DNA of 64,000 nucleotides. Source: Centroberyx gerrardi. Lineage: Eukaryota > Chordata > Actinopteri > Beryciformes > Berycidae. The translations under genes and the position numbers were made by a program. Shown here in pieces: positions 1 through 11,355 of this stretch. Every line of letters begins with the position of its first letter. Position 1 is the first letter of the stretch. The notes under the pieces are model-generated. The model saw only the letters and a program-made list of their open reading frames with translations, was not told where the DNA came from and did no database searches. Where the stretch lies: positions 18,226,185-18,290,184 of the forward strand of contig NC_136004.1 in assembly GCF_048128805.1 (NCBI RefSeq), given 5' to 3'.

Positions 1-768
1 GGGAAATTAACGTTAGATCCTTCTCTAAGCTTGTCACACCAAAGTCGCAAAATAAAATCGAGTTAACATATAATAACTAGACTCACTAGTAACATATTTA
101 ACGTTGGTTTAATTAACTGTGTACGCACAAATGTAGCCAACGACCTAACTTACGTTATATTAGCGTGACATAGCGTTGCTAGTTAGCCAGGGTTAGCTTG
201 CTAGCATTGGCTGAGTTCCCAAACCTTAACTCTACTTCTTCCTCTTCCTGGAGTTAACGATAACTTACATGTACGTAAGGCACTGTTGACTAATGTGGAC
301 TAACTACTGTTCAGCAAAGCCAAAGCTAGCTAGCTTGCCAAATAACGGTATTAATAACTACTAACTTAACAAAGCTAGGCCGTCTAGCTATGCAGCTAGC
401 AAGCTAACGTTAATGTTATCTTTGTGTTATGCTGTTAACCTGGCAGCCAGTTTAAAGACAGCTAACAGTAAAATTACACGGCATGCTAAATGTCCATAAA
501 TAACTACAGCCATTAAATACCTTTTGTACGTATACGGAGGGCATACTTGAATACCAACTGGCAGCCTTGTTCAGGTCTGACTGTGCTTGTTAGCTTGTCT
601 TGCACTGGACTGGAGTTTAGAAGGGGGTGGGACGTGTTGTCTGTTTTCGTGTCGTCATTTGGCCACAAAGTAACTAACCGGTAGCTACACTGTTTTCTCA
701 TTGCTCCTTTTGTCATGACATCATAGCCGATACTTTATGTTTATGATTGTGCAACTATGTGGAATATT

Positions 769-773
<5 letters not shown>

Positions 774-806
<33 letters not shown>

Positions 807-875
807 TCTCATTAGTTTAATAAATATTTTGTAAATCTGCCAGTTAGGCTAGTTTTCATATGTCGTCCCTGGCCA

Positions 876-913
<38 letters not shown>

Positions 914-919
914 ATTATC

Positions 920-952
<33 letters not shown>

Positions 953-953
953 C
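774..953. repeat. CT and ATT/CATTAT microsatellites
   Basis: A (CT)n tract of nearly 40 bases is followed, after about 70 bases, by (ATT)n running into (CATTAT)n. The second tract abuts a stretch reading TTTTAAGCGCCTTTCATGG, which resembles the 3' tail of fish non-LTR elements, so the microsatellite may have grown from a retroposon tail. Confidence 0.8.
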
Positions 954-954
954 G

Positions 955-1010
955 TTTTATTTTAAGCGCCTTTCATGGTACTCAAAGACACTGAACAGTC
1001 AGGCACAAAA
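955..1010 (-). repeat. LINE-tail-like dispersed repeat fragment
   Basis: The stretch TTTTAAGCGCCTTTCATGG followed by ACTCAAAGACACTG matches the style of the common fish retroposon ending read in reverse (AAAGCGCTATATAAATAAA and similar). It abuts a microsatellite on the left, as such tails do. No coding part is visible, and the family cannot be named. Confidence 0.4.
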
Positions 1011-1596
1011 TGGTACAATAAAAACGAAACAAAAACGAACGAAACAGACTAAACGAAACAGAAGCGAAACATTGATTAAAACATAAAGCTCCGAGTTTAC
1101 GAAGAAAGAGGGAAGGCAAATTTGAAAAGTCCTGTACACATCTCTCTCTATATATAAGACAGATAGATACATACATACATAGCCTACAGATATAGATTTT
1201 TATACATTTATTTATTATCATGTATGTATATTTATTTATATTTAGCATTTTTATTTGTTTAATATTTAGTAGGCTATTTAGGCCTATTTATTTTTATTTT
1301 ATTATATTTTATTTATTATATAGGCCTACTTCATTTTAATTAGAGGTTTAGAGGTTTAGTGTGCATATGGCTGTGTCCTCTCACTGGGCCAGTTTTCGTC
1401 CATTTAGGTAAATATGTAGGCTATATGAATTTTGAATATTTTGGGAAACAAAAACAAAAAAGATGACCACATAAACCATTCAACTTTTAATGTGCCAAAT
1501 GGTATCTACACTTTGGCAAAAGGATGAGGAAATATCCCATGGTGTTGATGTTAATGATTGTTTTGTGTTAGCCCACACTGAACAAAAGCTGACTCG

Positions 1597-1611
1597 GTTG
1601 CTCCGGGCGAC
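1597..1611 (+). promoter_or_regulatory. RFX X-box upstream of ccno
   Basis: GTTGCT-CCG-GGCGAC fits the X-box consensus RYYNYY-N(1-3)-RRNRAC at every position. It lies 174 bases before the ccno start codon in GC-rich sequence. RFX2/RFX3 are known activators of ciliary and multiciliated-cell genes, so the position makes sense. Function is inferred from sequence only. Confidence 0.55.
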
Positions 1612-1655
1612 GGGCGGAGGGCGAGCTGTCAGAGCGGGGAAGACCCCGGGAAACC

Positions 1656-1663
1656 TGACGTCA
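1656..1663. promoter_or_regulatory. CRE palindrome upstream of ccno
   Basis: TGACGTCA is a full palindromic CREB/ATF site, about 120 bases before the ccno start codon and 45 bases after the X-box. Full CREs close to start sites are usually functional in vertebrates, but the motif is short and occurs elsewhere in the window by chance (for example 46569-46576 inside areg coding sequence). Confidence 0.4.
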
Positions 1664-1784
1664 CCAGACGGAACTCCCCCGCCGTCCAAGTGCCTGCTGT
1701 AAGCCCGGTGTCCGTGCACAGTACGGTACCAGCAGCCAGTGTGGACGAGTCAGCGCTAACTGGCTCTGGCACAGATACAAGAAA

Positions 1785-2607
1785 ATGGTGTTATTCATGA
1801 GCGGTGACGGCGGCTCCGAGACAATTTACAAACGAAGAAGAACGACACAGACAGAAGCGCTCACACCGGTTCAACAACAGCAGACCGCCAGGCACCGAAA
1901 ACAGAAAATCATGTCCAGGCTGAGCGACTCTGGTTTCGGGGAGGACTTATCCTTAACCTCCCCGGTTGCATCCCCGGTTCGGACCGTTGTGTCCCCGCTA
2001 CGTCCGGACGAGCCAGATGAGACTCCTGTGGGAGAGCTGTCAAACTGGCATCGCCACTACGGTGATATTGGTTACAAGATTCAAAAGGAAAAAGAGGAGC
2101 AGTTTCATCCCTGCAAATGCTTGGCACGCCAGCCACAGGTAAGACACTATAAAACACTGGTTCTCAAACTAGGGTCCACACCAGGGTCCCCTAGGGGTCA
2201 CTGAGGGTGTTTCAGGGGTCCCCAGCAAAACGGGAAAGTTTAATGTCACTATAATTTACTTAAGTACAAATTACCCCAGTTAGAGAATTTATAAGAATCC
2301 ATGACATGAACATGTTTGAGAGCCCCTGCCATACATGCAGGATGGGGACAGATGGGTCTTTCCATGGTTTAAAGCACACACTTCCACTTTCTGTGTTTTC
2401 CATGCAGCTGACCTCAGAGGCACGGTGCAAACTGGTCAGCTGGCTCATTCCTGTACACAGACACTTCTGCCTGTCCTTTGAGTGCTGCTGCCTGGCGGTG
2501 AACATCATGGACAGGTTCCTGGCATCCACGCCGGTGGCCGCCGACTGCTTCCAGCTACTGGGTGTCACTGCACTTCTCCTAGCTAGTAAACAGGTGGGTC
2601 TTTGAGC

Positions 2608-2641
<34 letters not shown>

Positions 2642-3355
2642 TTAGCATATGTGTGTGTCTTTGGATGTCCATGGGTACGATCCTCTCCCTCTCTCCCTCA
2701 GGTGGAGGTGTTTTCACCGCGGATCAGCCAGCTCCTGTCGTTGTGCTGTGACGCCTTCACCAAGGAGCAGCTCTGTAACCTGGAGTGTCTCATCCTGCTC
2801 CGTCTCAACTTCCGCCTTGCCGCCCCCACCCTCGCCTTCTTCCTGGACTACTACACCAACTGCAGTGAAGCTACCCGGCTTGCGGCCAGTAACACAGGCG
2901 GCGACAGGTCGGCAAGGGAGAATCCGGACACAAAAAGGCCCAGGCGATGCAGCAATCTCGCACGAAGGGTATGCGAGTTGAGTCTGGCAGACTACGCCTT
3001 CAACAAATACCCACCGTCCCTGACTGCTAGCTGCGCACTGAGGATAGCCAGTGAGTTACTGAAAACTGACCAGTCCGAAACACATAAGCTCATCCACTCA
3101 CAAGAGGACCAATGGGACACTTTTGTGAATGAACTATGTGACAATAAGCAATCACTGACAGACTGTGCCTCGGCCCAACCAGTTGAAAGCCTTGGGCCGT
3201 CTGAGAGCTGCTCTACGGCAATGCAGGGTCACTTGCTGTCTGTGGCTCAGGACCGCCACAGCCGCGGTCTGGCCCAGGAATGCAGAGAGAACTTGAAGCT
3301 GCTGGTGTCACTTAATCAGGAGACGCTGCAAGCGATGTCGACCATGGCGTGCTAG
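1785..3355 (+). CDS. ccno: Cyclin O, 3 exons, 397 aa
   Basis: Exons are 1785-2138, 2408-2593 and 2702-3355, all joined in phase 0 with GT-AG borders, giving 397 aa against about 350 in human. Cyclin O acts in the deuterosome pathway of centriole amplification in multiciliated cells. The first 118 residues are a low-complexity Ser/Pro-rich leader. Exon 2 opens the cyclin box ([15 protein letters not shown], then [10 protein letters not shown] and LLLASKQ), and exon 3 carries the second cyclin fold ([14 protein letters not shown]). The start is the first ATG after the GC-rich promoter; an ATG 14 bases on is out of frame. Mcidas is next on the same strand, as in human in mirrored order. Intron 1 contains a small hAT-like MITE and intron 2 a GT/GA tract. 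The identity is firm; the exact N-terminus is less so. Confidence 0.93.
2155..2328. mobile_element. hAT-like MITE in ccno intron 1
   Basis: The left end reads CACTGGTTCTCAAAC and the right end, read in reverse complement, CAGGGGCTCTCAAAC. These match the CAGTGGTTCTCAAA-type termini of vertebrate hAT elements. Between them lies the familiar CTAGGGTCC/GGGGTCC palindromic sequence. About 174 bases, non-coding; no clean 8-base target duplication is visible, so it is old. Confidence 0.5.
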
Positions 3356-3865
3356 TACATGATTCTGATGTCAGCAAAGACATAAGAAGTTTTCAAATGC
3401 CAAATTCCTCTTCATTATTGGTGTTATATTCTGTTATTTTAGCAAACACATGCTTTTACATGCATGCTTTTATATGTTTTAAGAAGAAAGTGACATTCTG
3501 GAGAAAGGCTTGATATAATTGTCACTAAACCTCATGTATACCTCATAGACAGTTAGTCAAAGCTGATTTGAAGCACTGAATGTTTTGCATTTTAGCAATG
3601 TTGTCTTATATTTATTGAGAGTAGCCTATTGTTTATCAATGCACTATATTAGTATCTTCTTGTATTTGAATTAATGAATATCTGAATCAGTAAATTATCA
3701 CATTCATTCATTTGTGTATGCAATGACTTGAAGCTGGTTTCTTAGATATTTCTGATGGAGAGTTGGATGTTACTGTTGCAACCTGTTTTATGAAGGCCCT
3801 GGAAAAATGTACATGCAATGAATGGAAATGTTATTATGAAATAAATTATCAGTAAATGAATTGGT
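3356..3865 (+). other. ccno 3' UTR
   Basis: AT-rich sequence following the ccno stop codon with no open frame. AATAAA at 3839-3844 is the first good polyadenylation signal, so the transcript probably ends near 3860. Confidence 0.6.
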
Positions 3866-5424
3866 GTTGCTCTCTGAATGGGTGAAAAGTGAACTGTCAT
3901 TATTTGAACATGACCAAGAACAAATCAGATGGATTTTTTTTACTAAACTTACAGGCTATGGAATGATGATGTTTGGTAACTTTCATTAAAGAATAAGGAG
4001 CGGTCTGCCTAGATCTTAAAACAGAGACTTCATTATAAACAAGGAATCGTACCATTTGACAAAAAAATTGCATCTCATACAGTTAAATGTTGTCATCCCA
4101 ATGCTGCCAACTGTATCCTGATGGCATTGTTGTAGCAGGGGTGTCTTTGACTCAGTCCAAGCCTTCTCCTGCAATGTTTGATTTTATTACTCAATATGGC
4201 ATGAGAGCATGTGCGCTCTTTTATATTGCTGGAAGAATACAGGCAACAGGATAGATTATGTTCAAGCTGTTCATGATGCAATAAAGTTTCATGTAATGTT
4301 TATTATGGGCCTATATTCAAACCCACCTAAAGTCACTTAACCCAACTTTTTATTTGCAGAATAGAGTTAGCCCAGCTTTTTTAGACTGACATAAATCTAA
4401 TAAGCCTACATCATAGTAAGTAGTATCAAAATGATGCAAGTTGTGTGAGGATAGGGCCTTTTAAGGGATAAAGCATAAATCAATACTTTTCTGAAAATAT
4501 AATTGATTTTTTGGTGACTGGAGGTCATAGTTTACCCACCTTTTTTATTTACCATTGCATCACTGCCTGTATTATTTTGAAGTGAACTCTGCCAACAGCC
4601 TGGTCAACTGAGAGCGCTTTAGCTGATAATCCATTACGCGTGGCAGCTCGACCTGCTGACACGGTGTCGACCACACAGGTGCTTTCAGCTTGAAGGGCCA
4701 AGTAGACCTGCTCTTGTTTGTTTACAAATAGACACATTTGTCATGAGTGTTTGCTGAGCTGTCTGCTCTAATTGCTCTTTTCCTTTTCCACTTCGCTTTA
4801 AATGTGGCCACGGGCCTTGACCTAATGGGTAGGTGTTTTACGCACAATTGGATAAAAAAGACCCATCTCCGTACCGTTATTATAAGCTGTAAAACGGATA
4901 GATCCGTTACCCATTTAATCATAATTGATAAAAAGTAAAAGATTTCCTCTGGCTGAAAGCAATATGCCACTCGAGGACGTGATTTACAGTGATTTTATAA
5001 TAGCTAAGATGGTTTCTAAATCACTGTAAACCAGAGCCTCGAGTGGCTTATAGACTATAAAGACAAAAGTGAATGTGTTAAATTAATAACACAGACAGAC
5101 TAGTAGAAAGACCTGGCAGGGCGCAGGGACAATCTGGCCCGGGGTCCCCAGGCGGAGGGCAGGTTTGACGCGGAGCACCTGCTGTAATGGCGCCGTTATG
5201 CGCGGTACCACTTTACACTTCAGGCCAGAAAACCGTTAGCCTGCACCAACTTAATCTCCGAGGACGCTGTCGCTCCCTGGAGACCAAATAAATGCATTTG
5301 ATTGGGCCAAAACTATGGGGCCGCGGCACAGAGCGGCACAAACCGGGAGAATGTCCGCTATATCAACTCTAAATCAAACCATGTCCTGCTTCAGTCCTCC
5401 ATCAGCCAGACCTGGACTGATAAA
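3866..5424. other. Spacer between ccno and mcidas
   Basis: AT-rich spacer with no gene. A stretch at about 4505-4570 resembles 12357-12450. A short inverted-repeat element lies at 4964-5049. From about 5110 composition turns GC-rich up to the mcidas start and is the likely promoter. It contains a MYB-type word (AACCGTTA, near 5230) but no X-box that I could find. Confidence 0.5.
4964..5049. mobile_element. Short inverted-repeat (MITE-like) element
   Basis: The ends GCCACTCGAGG (4966-4976) and CCTCGAGTGGC (5037-5047) are exact inverse complements. Further in, TTTACAGTGATTT pairs with AAATCACTGTAAA. The whole 86 bases can fold into one long hairpin with a loop of about 20 bases. A TA dinucleotide sits at both borders, as for Tc1/mariner-type MITEs. 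It could also be a structured regulatory sequence of the mcidas promoter. Confidence 0.6.
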
Positions 5425-8063
5425 ATGCAGAGAGACAGAAAGGTGTTTGGTGCTATCTGTCCCAACAAAATGGGCCAACACGGGAGAAGCGCTGCAGCAG
5501 ACAAAAGGGTATGAAATCTTTCTTAATAGCATTTCACACACAATGCAGCTACGTTGTGTTGCATTAAAAGACTTAACTCCTACCTACAGGGCAAAGTGAT
5601 GATGCCGAGGAGCAGCAGTCCAGTCACCGTGTACATCGACAAGCTCCCCTGCATCATTGAACAGGGTATGCACAACTGTCACATCGTGGTTGAACTTGAT
5701 GCATGTTTAAACACATATAAGCGTGTATCCATAAGATAGACCATAAGTGTAAATAGATTCCAAGGGTTGAACCATCCAGTCACACCAAGCTTGTCTTGTG
5801 TTACAGCCTTTTCAACAATTGCATGGGATGATTTGGAAGACTGCGCGTCTGTGGCCAAACGGGAGAGCGACTCCCTTGGCTCTCAGGTGAGGAAAAACGG
5901 ACTATTTTTCATGTAAGACATTGAATTGTTCTTACATTATGCTGCTTATGTAAATGCATGTATTTATATGTTACTACACCTGCGAGAGTGGGGGGATCTG
6001 GTCCTCTACCTGCAGTGCGAGTCCTGCATCACTCCCATGCTGTTAATGTTTGACAGTGCGGAGAGTGCTGGAATTCTGCACGAATGGCAATGTAGTTTGC
6101 TCATGACACGCAGGCTACCTATAGCCTACAGAGCCTTTCCCCTAATTGGCTGGACCTCACAAGTTTTATCCACAAACTGCCACTTTGGCACAGCTTACCT
6201 GACGCCCAAAACACATTTGCATCCTGCGCCTTTACGCGACCACACACCATGACCACCGAGACATGTTCCGCTATGAACCCACATTACCGTCCTTGGTCCT
6301 GGTGGGATTTTCAGGTAGAACAGATACATCTGGGGGCATTTATGTTTTTCCTTTTCGGTGGATTATCGAGAAATTCATATAGCTGTTTTTAATCGTTCAT
6401 TTGAATCGCCCACAGGTGACCGAATCTGATGGAGATGACCAAGACTTTGGAGACTATGCGCTGGACTTCCTGGCAGGTGAGATAACCAAACAGAGCTTCA
6501 ACTGCAGAGAGATGCAACATTTAAATCCCAGTTATGAATGTGTGCAATACTGTTAAATAGGCTACTACTTCAATTACTACTGCTACTCCTCCTACTACTA
6601 CTACTACTACTACTGCTAATAATAATAATGATAGCCTGATAATCATCAACATCATCATCTTTGGTGTTAAGGAAAACCTAGAAAACCTCTAAAGAAGTGA
6701 TGACTGAACCCCTGGGTGTTTGTCTCCTCTGTCAGATTCTCCTGCCACACTGGAGAGCAGTCTGTCTCCTGCTGGACTCGTTCCATTCCAGGGCTGCATC
6801 ATACCCCCCCTCACCCCTCACCAGGACTTCTCTCCAGAGGAAGCTCTCCATAACTCGTCCCCAGCGGCCGGCAATCCCCATGCCCAGGATGGAGCTCTCT
6901 GGAAGGGCATGGCCTGGCATCAAGGCAGGGTGTTGGAAGATGCCATGGAAGTCAACAATCAGGTAAATCCTCACACTAAGATTTATGGCTAGATTCCAAA
7001 CTGAAAGCCTGGTTTCTTTTCTGCGGACTGAATGACTGGTACACACAATGATGCAATATTTATTTGATCCCCTTCTTTATTTGGATCAATTTCAGCATAC
7101 TATTATGCCACACATAACACAGCATGTGATGGATATGAGAGGTGCAATATATGATGATGGCTCTAACTATGTGGTAAATAACATGTCGAGTGGTAAAAGA
7201 GATTTCTAGCCCCTGCTAATGGCCAAATGAATCAAAATCAAACCAGGTCAAAATTTTTAGTTGATTTTGATTTTTTAAATTAAGATGAGCATGATGGAAC
7301 AGACCTGTCTCTGTTTCTGCAGCTCCATGAAACTCTGCACAGAAAAAAGGAAGAGATCGACTCGCTCCAGGAGAGAAACCTTCACCTCAGGGAGCTGGCC
7401 AGCCGCGCCAAGCACCTGGCCTCAGTGCTTGAAGTGAGTACAGAGAGCGAGACATGATGGAGAGACAGACAGATACACACACAAACACACAATCATACAC
7501 ATGGACACAAACAAACAAACACATACATGCACACACCTGGTTTCAACCTGGATTCATAAATGTATGTCTAAGCTTTATTCCTGTGGGTTTTACATTTCCA
7601 TCCTTTTCTCTCGTAGAAGCTGATGACCGTCAGAGACCCAAGTGGAAGAGAACCGGTGATGCCTTGCAGTGATAAAACTTCTGCTTCACTGAGTCCCTGT
7701 AAGCGGCAGCGACTGAATGAGGAATGTGAAGCAGAGCCGCCCGGCTCCGTAGAGGACATCCTGAGGGACATCAGCACACGCTGCAATGCTGTCCTGCACA
7801 GCAGCGCTAACGGCCCCAGACCGCAGCAGGAACCAGAGACAATACGCATGTACGGTGCATTCTCATCCCTACAGACTTCAATCGCCAAGAGTGGCAGCGT
7901 GAGCGTGGATGGAGCAGAAGCAGGGGAGAGCGACTCGTCTTTCCGGACTTCTATTAGAGAACACTGCACCATAAGAACCCAGGTGTTTCCTCATGGACGT
8001 GCCTTCACCTCGAGGACCCAGCATGGAGGATACCGCTTTCGCTGGGTACCCGACCACAGCTGA
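5425..8063 (+). CDS. mcidas: Multicilin, 7 exons, 361 aa
   Basis: Exons: 5425-5508, 5590-5665, 5807-5886, 6416-6476, 6736-6962, 7323-7433, 7617-8063, all GT-AG and in phase; 361 aa against 385 in human. Multicilin is the geminin-family nuclear coactivator that, with E2F4/5 and DP1, starts the multiciliated-cell programme. Residues 6-16 ([11 protein letters not shown]) match the human N-terminal AFDSICPNRM, which fixes the start. Exons 2-3 contain [12 protein letters not shown], like human TIDLQDLADCSS. Exon 6 with the end of exon 5 (about residues 168-216) is the geminin-type coiled coil ([20 protein letters not shown]). The C-terminus (about 320-361, [11 protein letters not shown] and GGYRFRWVP) is the TIRT domain that binds E2F/DP. 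It sits between ccno and the cdc20b/mir-449 unit, all on one strand. Confidence 0.95.
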
Positions 8064-9088
8064 AAGCAGAGTTAGCAAAAAGAGTATCACAATCTCCCAG
8101 AAACCACCATACCTATTTTAATGGGTCCAGTAGCCCATTTTAAGATGCCATAGGACTACATTCAAGGCTGGTAGGAAGTGTGGGTGGGCAACTACTGCTA
8201 ATGCTTAGCTAATAACCTATAGTGATATCTGTGAATGATTAAACAGTGTCTTCCTCAGGTAGCTTGCTAAGCTAATCAGCCAGAGCTGGAGCTCAACAAA
8301 GGAAATAATACTGCCCAAGCTTTTGTTTACGCTGTGTTTCTGTTTACATGACCCAAAATGTAATGATCCAACCAAACAATGGAGCCTGCAACAATGTCAT
8401 ATTTACTTTCACACCTCACTATATGCTTTTCACACCTGTTTCAAAAATAGAAATGATTCCAAAGTTTGCAAAATAAAAAAATGTAATGAAAAGTAATATT
8501 TTTAAAGTTGACTTGGCCCATGGAGTGATTTTATTATAGAAGGAGAACTTAGGTGATATATAAACAAATGGAAAGAAACTGTTTTCACTGAGAACTTTCC
8601 TTGTTTGAGCAGCAAAACAAACGTAACCCCATGACCTTCTTAAGCAGCAGGTACTTCCTTCCCGTTTGTCTCCGTCTGAGTGGCTGTGTGGTCTGACCAT
8701 AGACTGACACGGGCCAGAGAGTCATGATGCATTGCAGTCAGCATCCGTGTTCATTTCCTTCTTTTTTTTAATCGATTTTTCAAAATTGCGGGTTTTGACA
8801 TATTAAACCATATCATATAAACCCTTCTGGTAACGGCTTAGCTGGATTAAAAGTGTATTCAGTGGAAAAAAAAGATTCAAGGTAATTTACTCAGAGGATA
8901 CGACTCTTCTATATTTCCAAACAACTTTTTGCAAGTTCTGTTTTTCAACTTGGATTAGAACAAGTGAGGAAATGAAAACAAGAAGATGAGATCAACTAAT
9001 CTATAGAGGATGTGACCCTCTGACCTTTGTGTAGCTGTGATGTAACCTTCCTTTACCCTCACTGCTCAGGGCTTCAGCTGTAAAAAGC

Positions 9089-9115
9089 GTGTGTGTGTGT
9101 GTGTGTGTGTGTGTG
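9089..9115. repeat. GT microsatellite
   Basis: Perfect (GT)n of about 13 units in the mcidas-cdc20b spacer. Confidence 0.9.
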
Positions 9116-10268
9116 AGGCAGAGCGGCCCACAGGACAGCGTCAAACCTCAGCCACACCTGTTCAAACTCCACAACCTTCGTCTGTTTGCTTAAGAGCACC
9201 GAAGGCAACACTCCAGCCCAGTATAATTTACAGTACTGCTGTCATGAGCGTGCGTGTTTGAGGGGGATTTAACAACACAAATGAAGATAAGAAGATACTG
9301 ATAATGAGATGGAGGCCTGATGAGTGAGTTCGCACAAGCCTGACACTGTCCGTACTGTAAGTTCATGGGAAGTTACATCACAGCAGGTAACGAGGCACAT
9401 TCGTATGAGTTAATGAAGAATTCAAGTTGGATTATGAAATATCACCCCGATGTATGTAGCTGAAAATGTTTGGTGATGTATTAAAGCACAAAGCAAACAA
9501 CAGAGAAGTTTTTCAGTTAGAAATTTAAGCCTACTTCACAGTTTTTAAGGAAACTCTCTGGTTTATGAACAGGAAATCCTGATAGATGATTTGTACCTGT
9601 TACCTGAATGAATTCAATGAAGGATGAGAAGTTTATCTTTCCAACAATACCAAATATTTGCATATTTTAAGGTTCATAATGGTGCTGAAATAGTCTGTGG
9701 TTTGAAAAGTCTGTGATTTATGCTATTGCAACTAGTCTGTTGGTATTTTTTATGGAGGCATGCCAACAATGCTGTCAAGGAAATGTGTTAAAGTCCGATC
9801 AGTTGATCATACAAAGAGAATACCAATGTTTAATTTAGATGAACAATGTAAAAGTATTTTGTTATGCATTTTTGGCATAGGCAATGCCTCACTGTGTTAA
9901 ACTTCACCTTGCAATTGTATATGCTGTGATTTATTATTTATTATTATATTTCCTTATTGCATTGTTCTACTCTTTCACTGAGTAAATATTTTAGAACAGT
10001 GAATGTTTTTAAGACTTTGCACTCTATTCGAATTTAACTGCACTTGCATCACCTCCTTGTCTGCTACCTTTAACTAATGAGTCTTTTTTTAAAAACTCAA
10101 GTTGTCTCCAGCCTGCTTTTGTGTCGATGCTTCCTGAAAAGGTGTCAAAATGAAAAGGTGAAGCATATTGTGCAAGTTCTTTAAACTATCGCCTCCCAGC
10201 TGCGTTAGAGGGGAGGCAAATCCCATGTGTGCCAGTGCATTAGGTTTTGGCTTTGACAAATCTGTTGG

Positions 10269-10287
10269 TGGGTTAGGGTTAGGGTTA
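10269..10287 (+). repeat. Short interstitial telomere-like tract
   Basis: GGGTTAGGGTTAGGGTTA, three TTAGGG-type units. Too short to argue for a chromosome fusion; it may come from repair of a double-strand break or from chance. Confidence 0.5.
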
Positions 10288-11293
10288 AAATGTCAAAATG
10301 CTCCATAGATTTAGCACTGAGTTTATCATCAGTAACAGCAGTGAAATATCAAGTTCATCCACAGCCTCCCCACCTCTGAATTAACACTTAAATATAGATC
10401 TAATAAATTAAACATAACACATTCACTGGAAAATGTCTTGAATTAAACACTGCAAAGATAACTTATCACCACTCATCTACATCGCAGTGTTTAAAAAGGA
10501 AGTGTGTGTGTGTACTCCTGTCTCTGAAAGATCATGTCCTGTTTCTCATTTTGGTAAAGACAAAGTTTTTAAATAATGATATTAATGTCTTTTATTGCTA
10601 CAGTCTTGATCCAGATGAACTCAAACGCAGGTGATGAAGGTACTAATGACCATCATCTCACATTTTAAATTTCATATTCAATATTAGATATTTTAATATT
10701 TTTAAACGGCAAGTGATGTGATGTTTTGCACTGTGGTTGTATACTCCAGCCATTTGAAGCTCTCTGCTGGCTCCCAGTGGAGTGGCCTTTTGGATAAACC
10801 CTGTGCTTATTTTAGCCCAACCTTTGCCTGTACACAAGATATATTTTAGAACAGAAGCATTAAACTTGTTTGCCTCTTAAATCACAAACTAAAGCCCATG
10901 TGGTCATGTGACATCACCATGTGCATAGAAAAATGGTCTTAATCAGGTACAAGTGTCCTGATCTACAGTACATGTTTAATAACTGTTTGTCTAGAAATGT
11001 AGGGTTTCACTACAGATCACTATCCATTTTGGAAAGATTTTGCAACCTGAAATCATTCAGTCAATATTTCAAAAATAGCAGATGATTGAATCATCAAAAA
11101 CATTCATTTTTATAATCTAAGGTCTGTAAATGACTCATAACATTAGTAGTAGCCCATCACATGCTTTATTTTCACGCCTGCAATCATAGGAGTCACGATT
11201 TTCATTCATTAATTCACTTTGGAACCAAACTCTTCAAATATCTCACACACTGCTCTTTATGCACCATCGCACTATACAGGTCTAGTCAGTAGC

Positions 11294-11339
<46 letters not shown>

Positions 11340-11355
11340 GTCTATCTATCTATCT
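11294..11355. repeat. TATC microsatellite
   Basis: About 15 units of TATC with one TGTC interruption near 11340. Confidence 0.9.

Larger units (their letters stand above)
1..1784. other. Upstream region of ccno
   Basis: I see no gene here. The first 500 bases are rich in the words GCTAGC and GTTAAC without a clear repeat unit. A CT tract (about 774-811), an ATT/CATTAT tract (about 881-953) and a LINE-tail-like stretch (about 955-1010) follow, then AT-rich sequence to 1440. From about 1590 the base composition becomes GC-rich. That part holds an X-box and a CRE, and is the likely ccno promoter and 5' UTR. Confidence 0.6.

Noticed and set aside
2306-2605. Longer open frame through ccno exon 2 with an upstream ATG
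   Set aside because: Only 2408-2593 is exon; the upstream part lies in the hAT-like MITE end and the intron.
2612-2700. Open frame extending ccno exon 3 to the left through GT/GA repeats
   Set aside because: It is intron 2; the acceptor at 2700-2701 joins exon 2 in phase.
10269-10287. Chromosome-fusion scar from telomere repeats
   Set aside because: Only three units; far too short for that claim.
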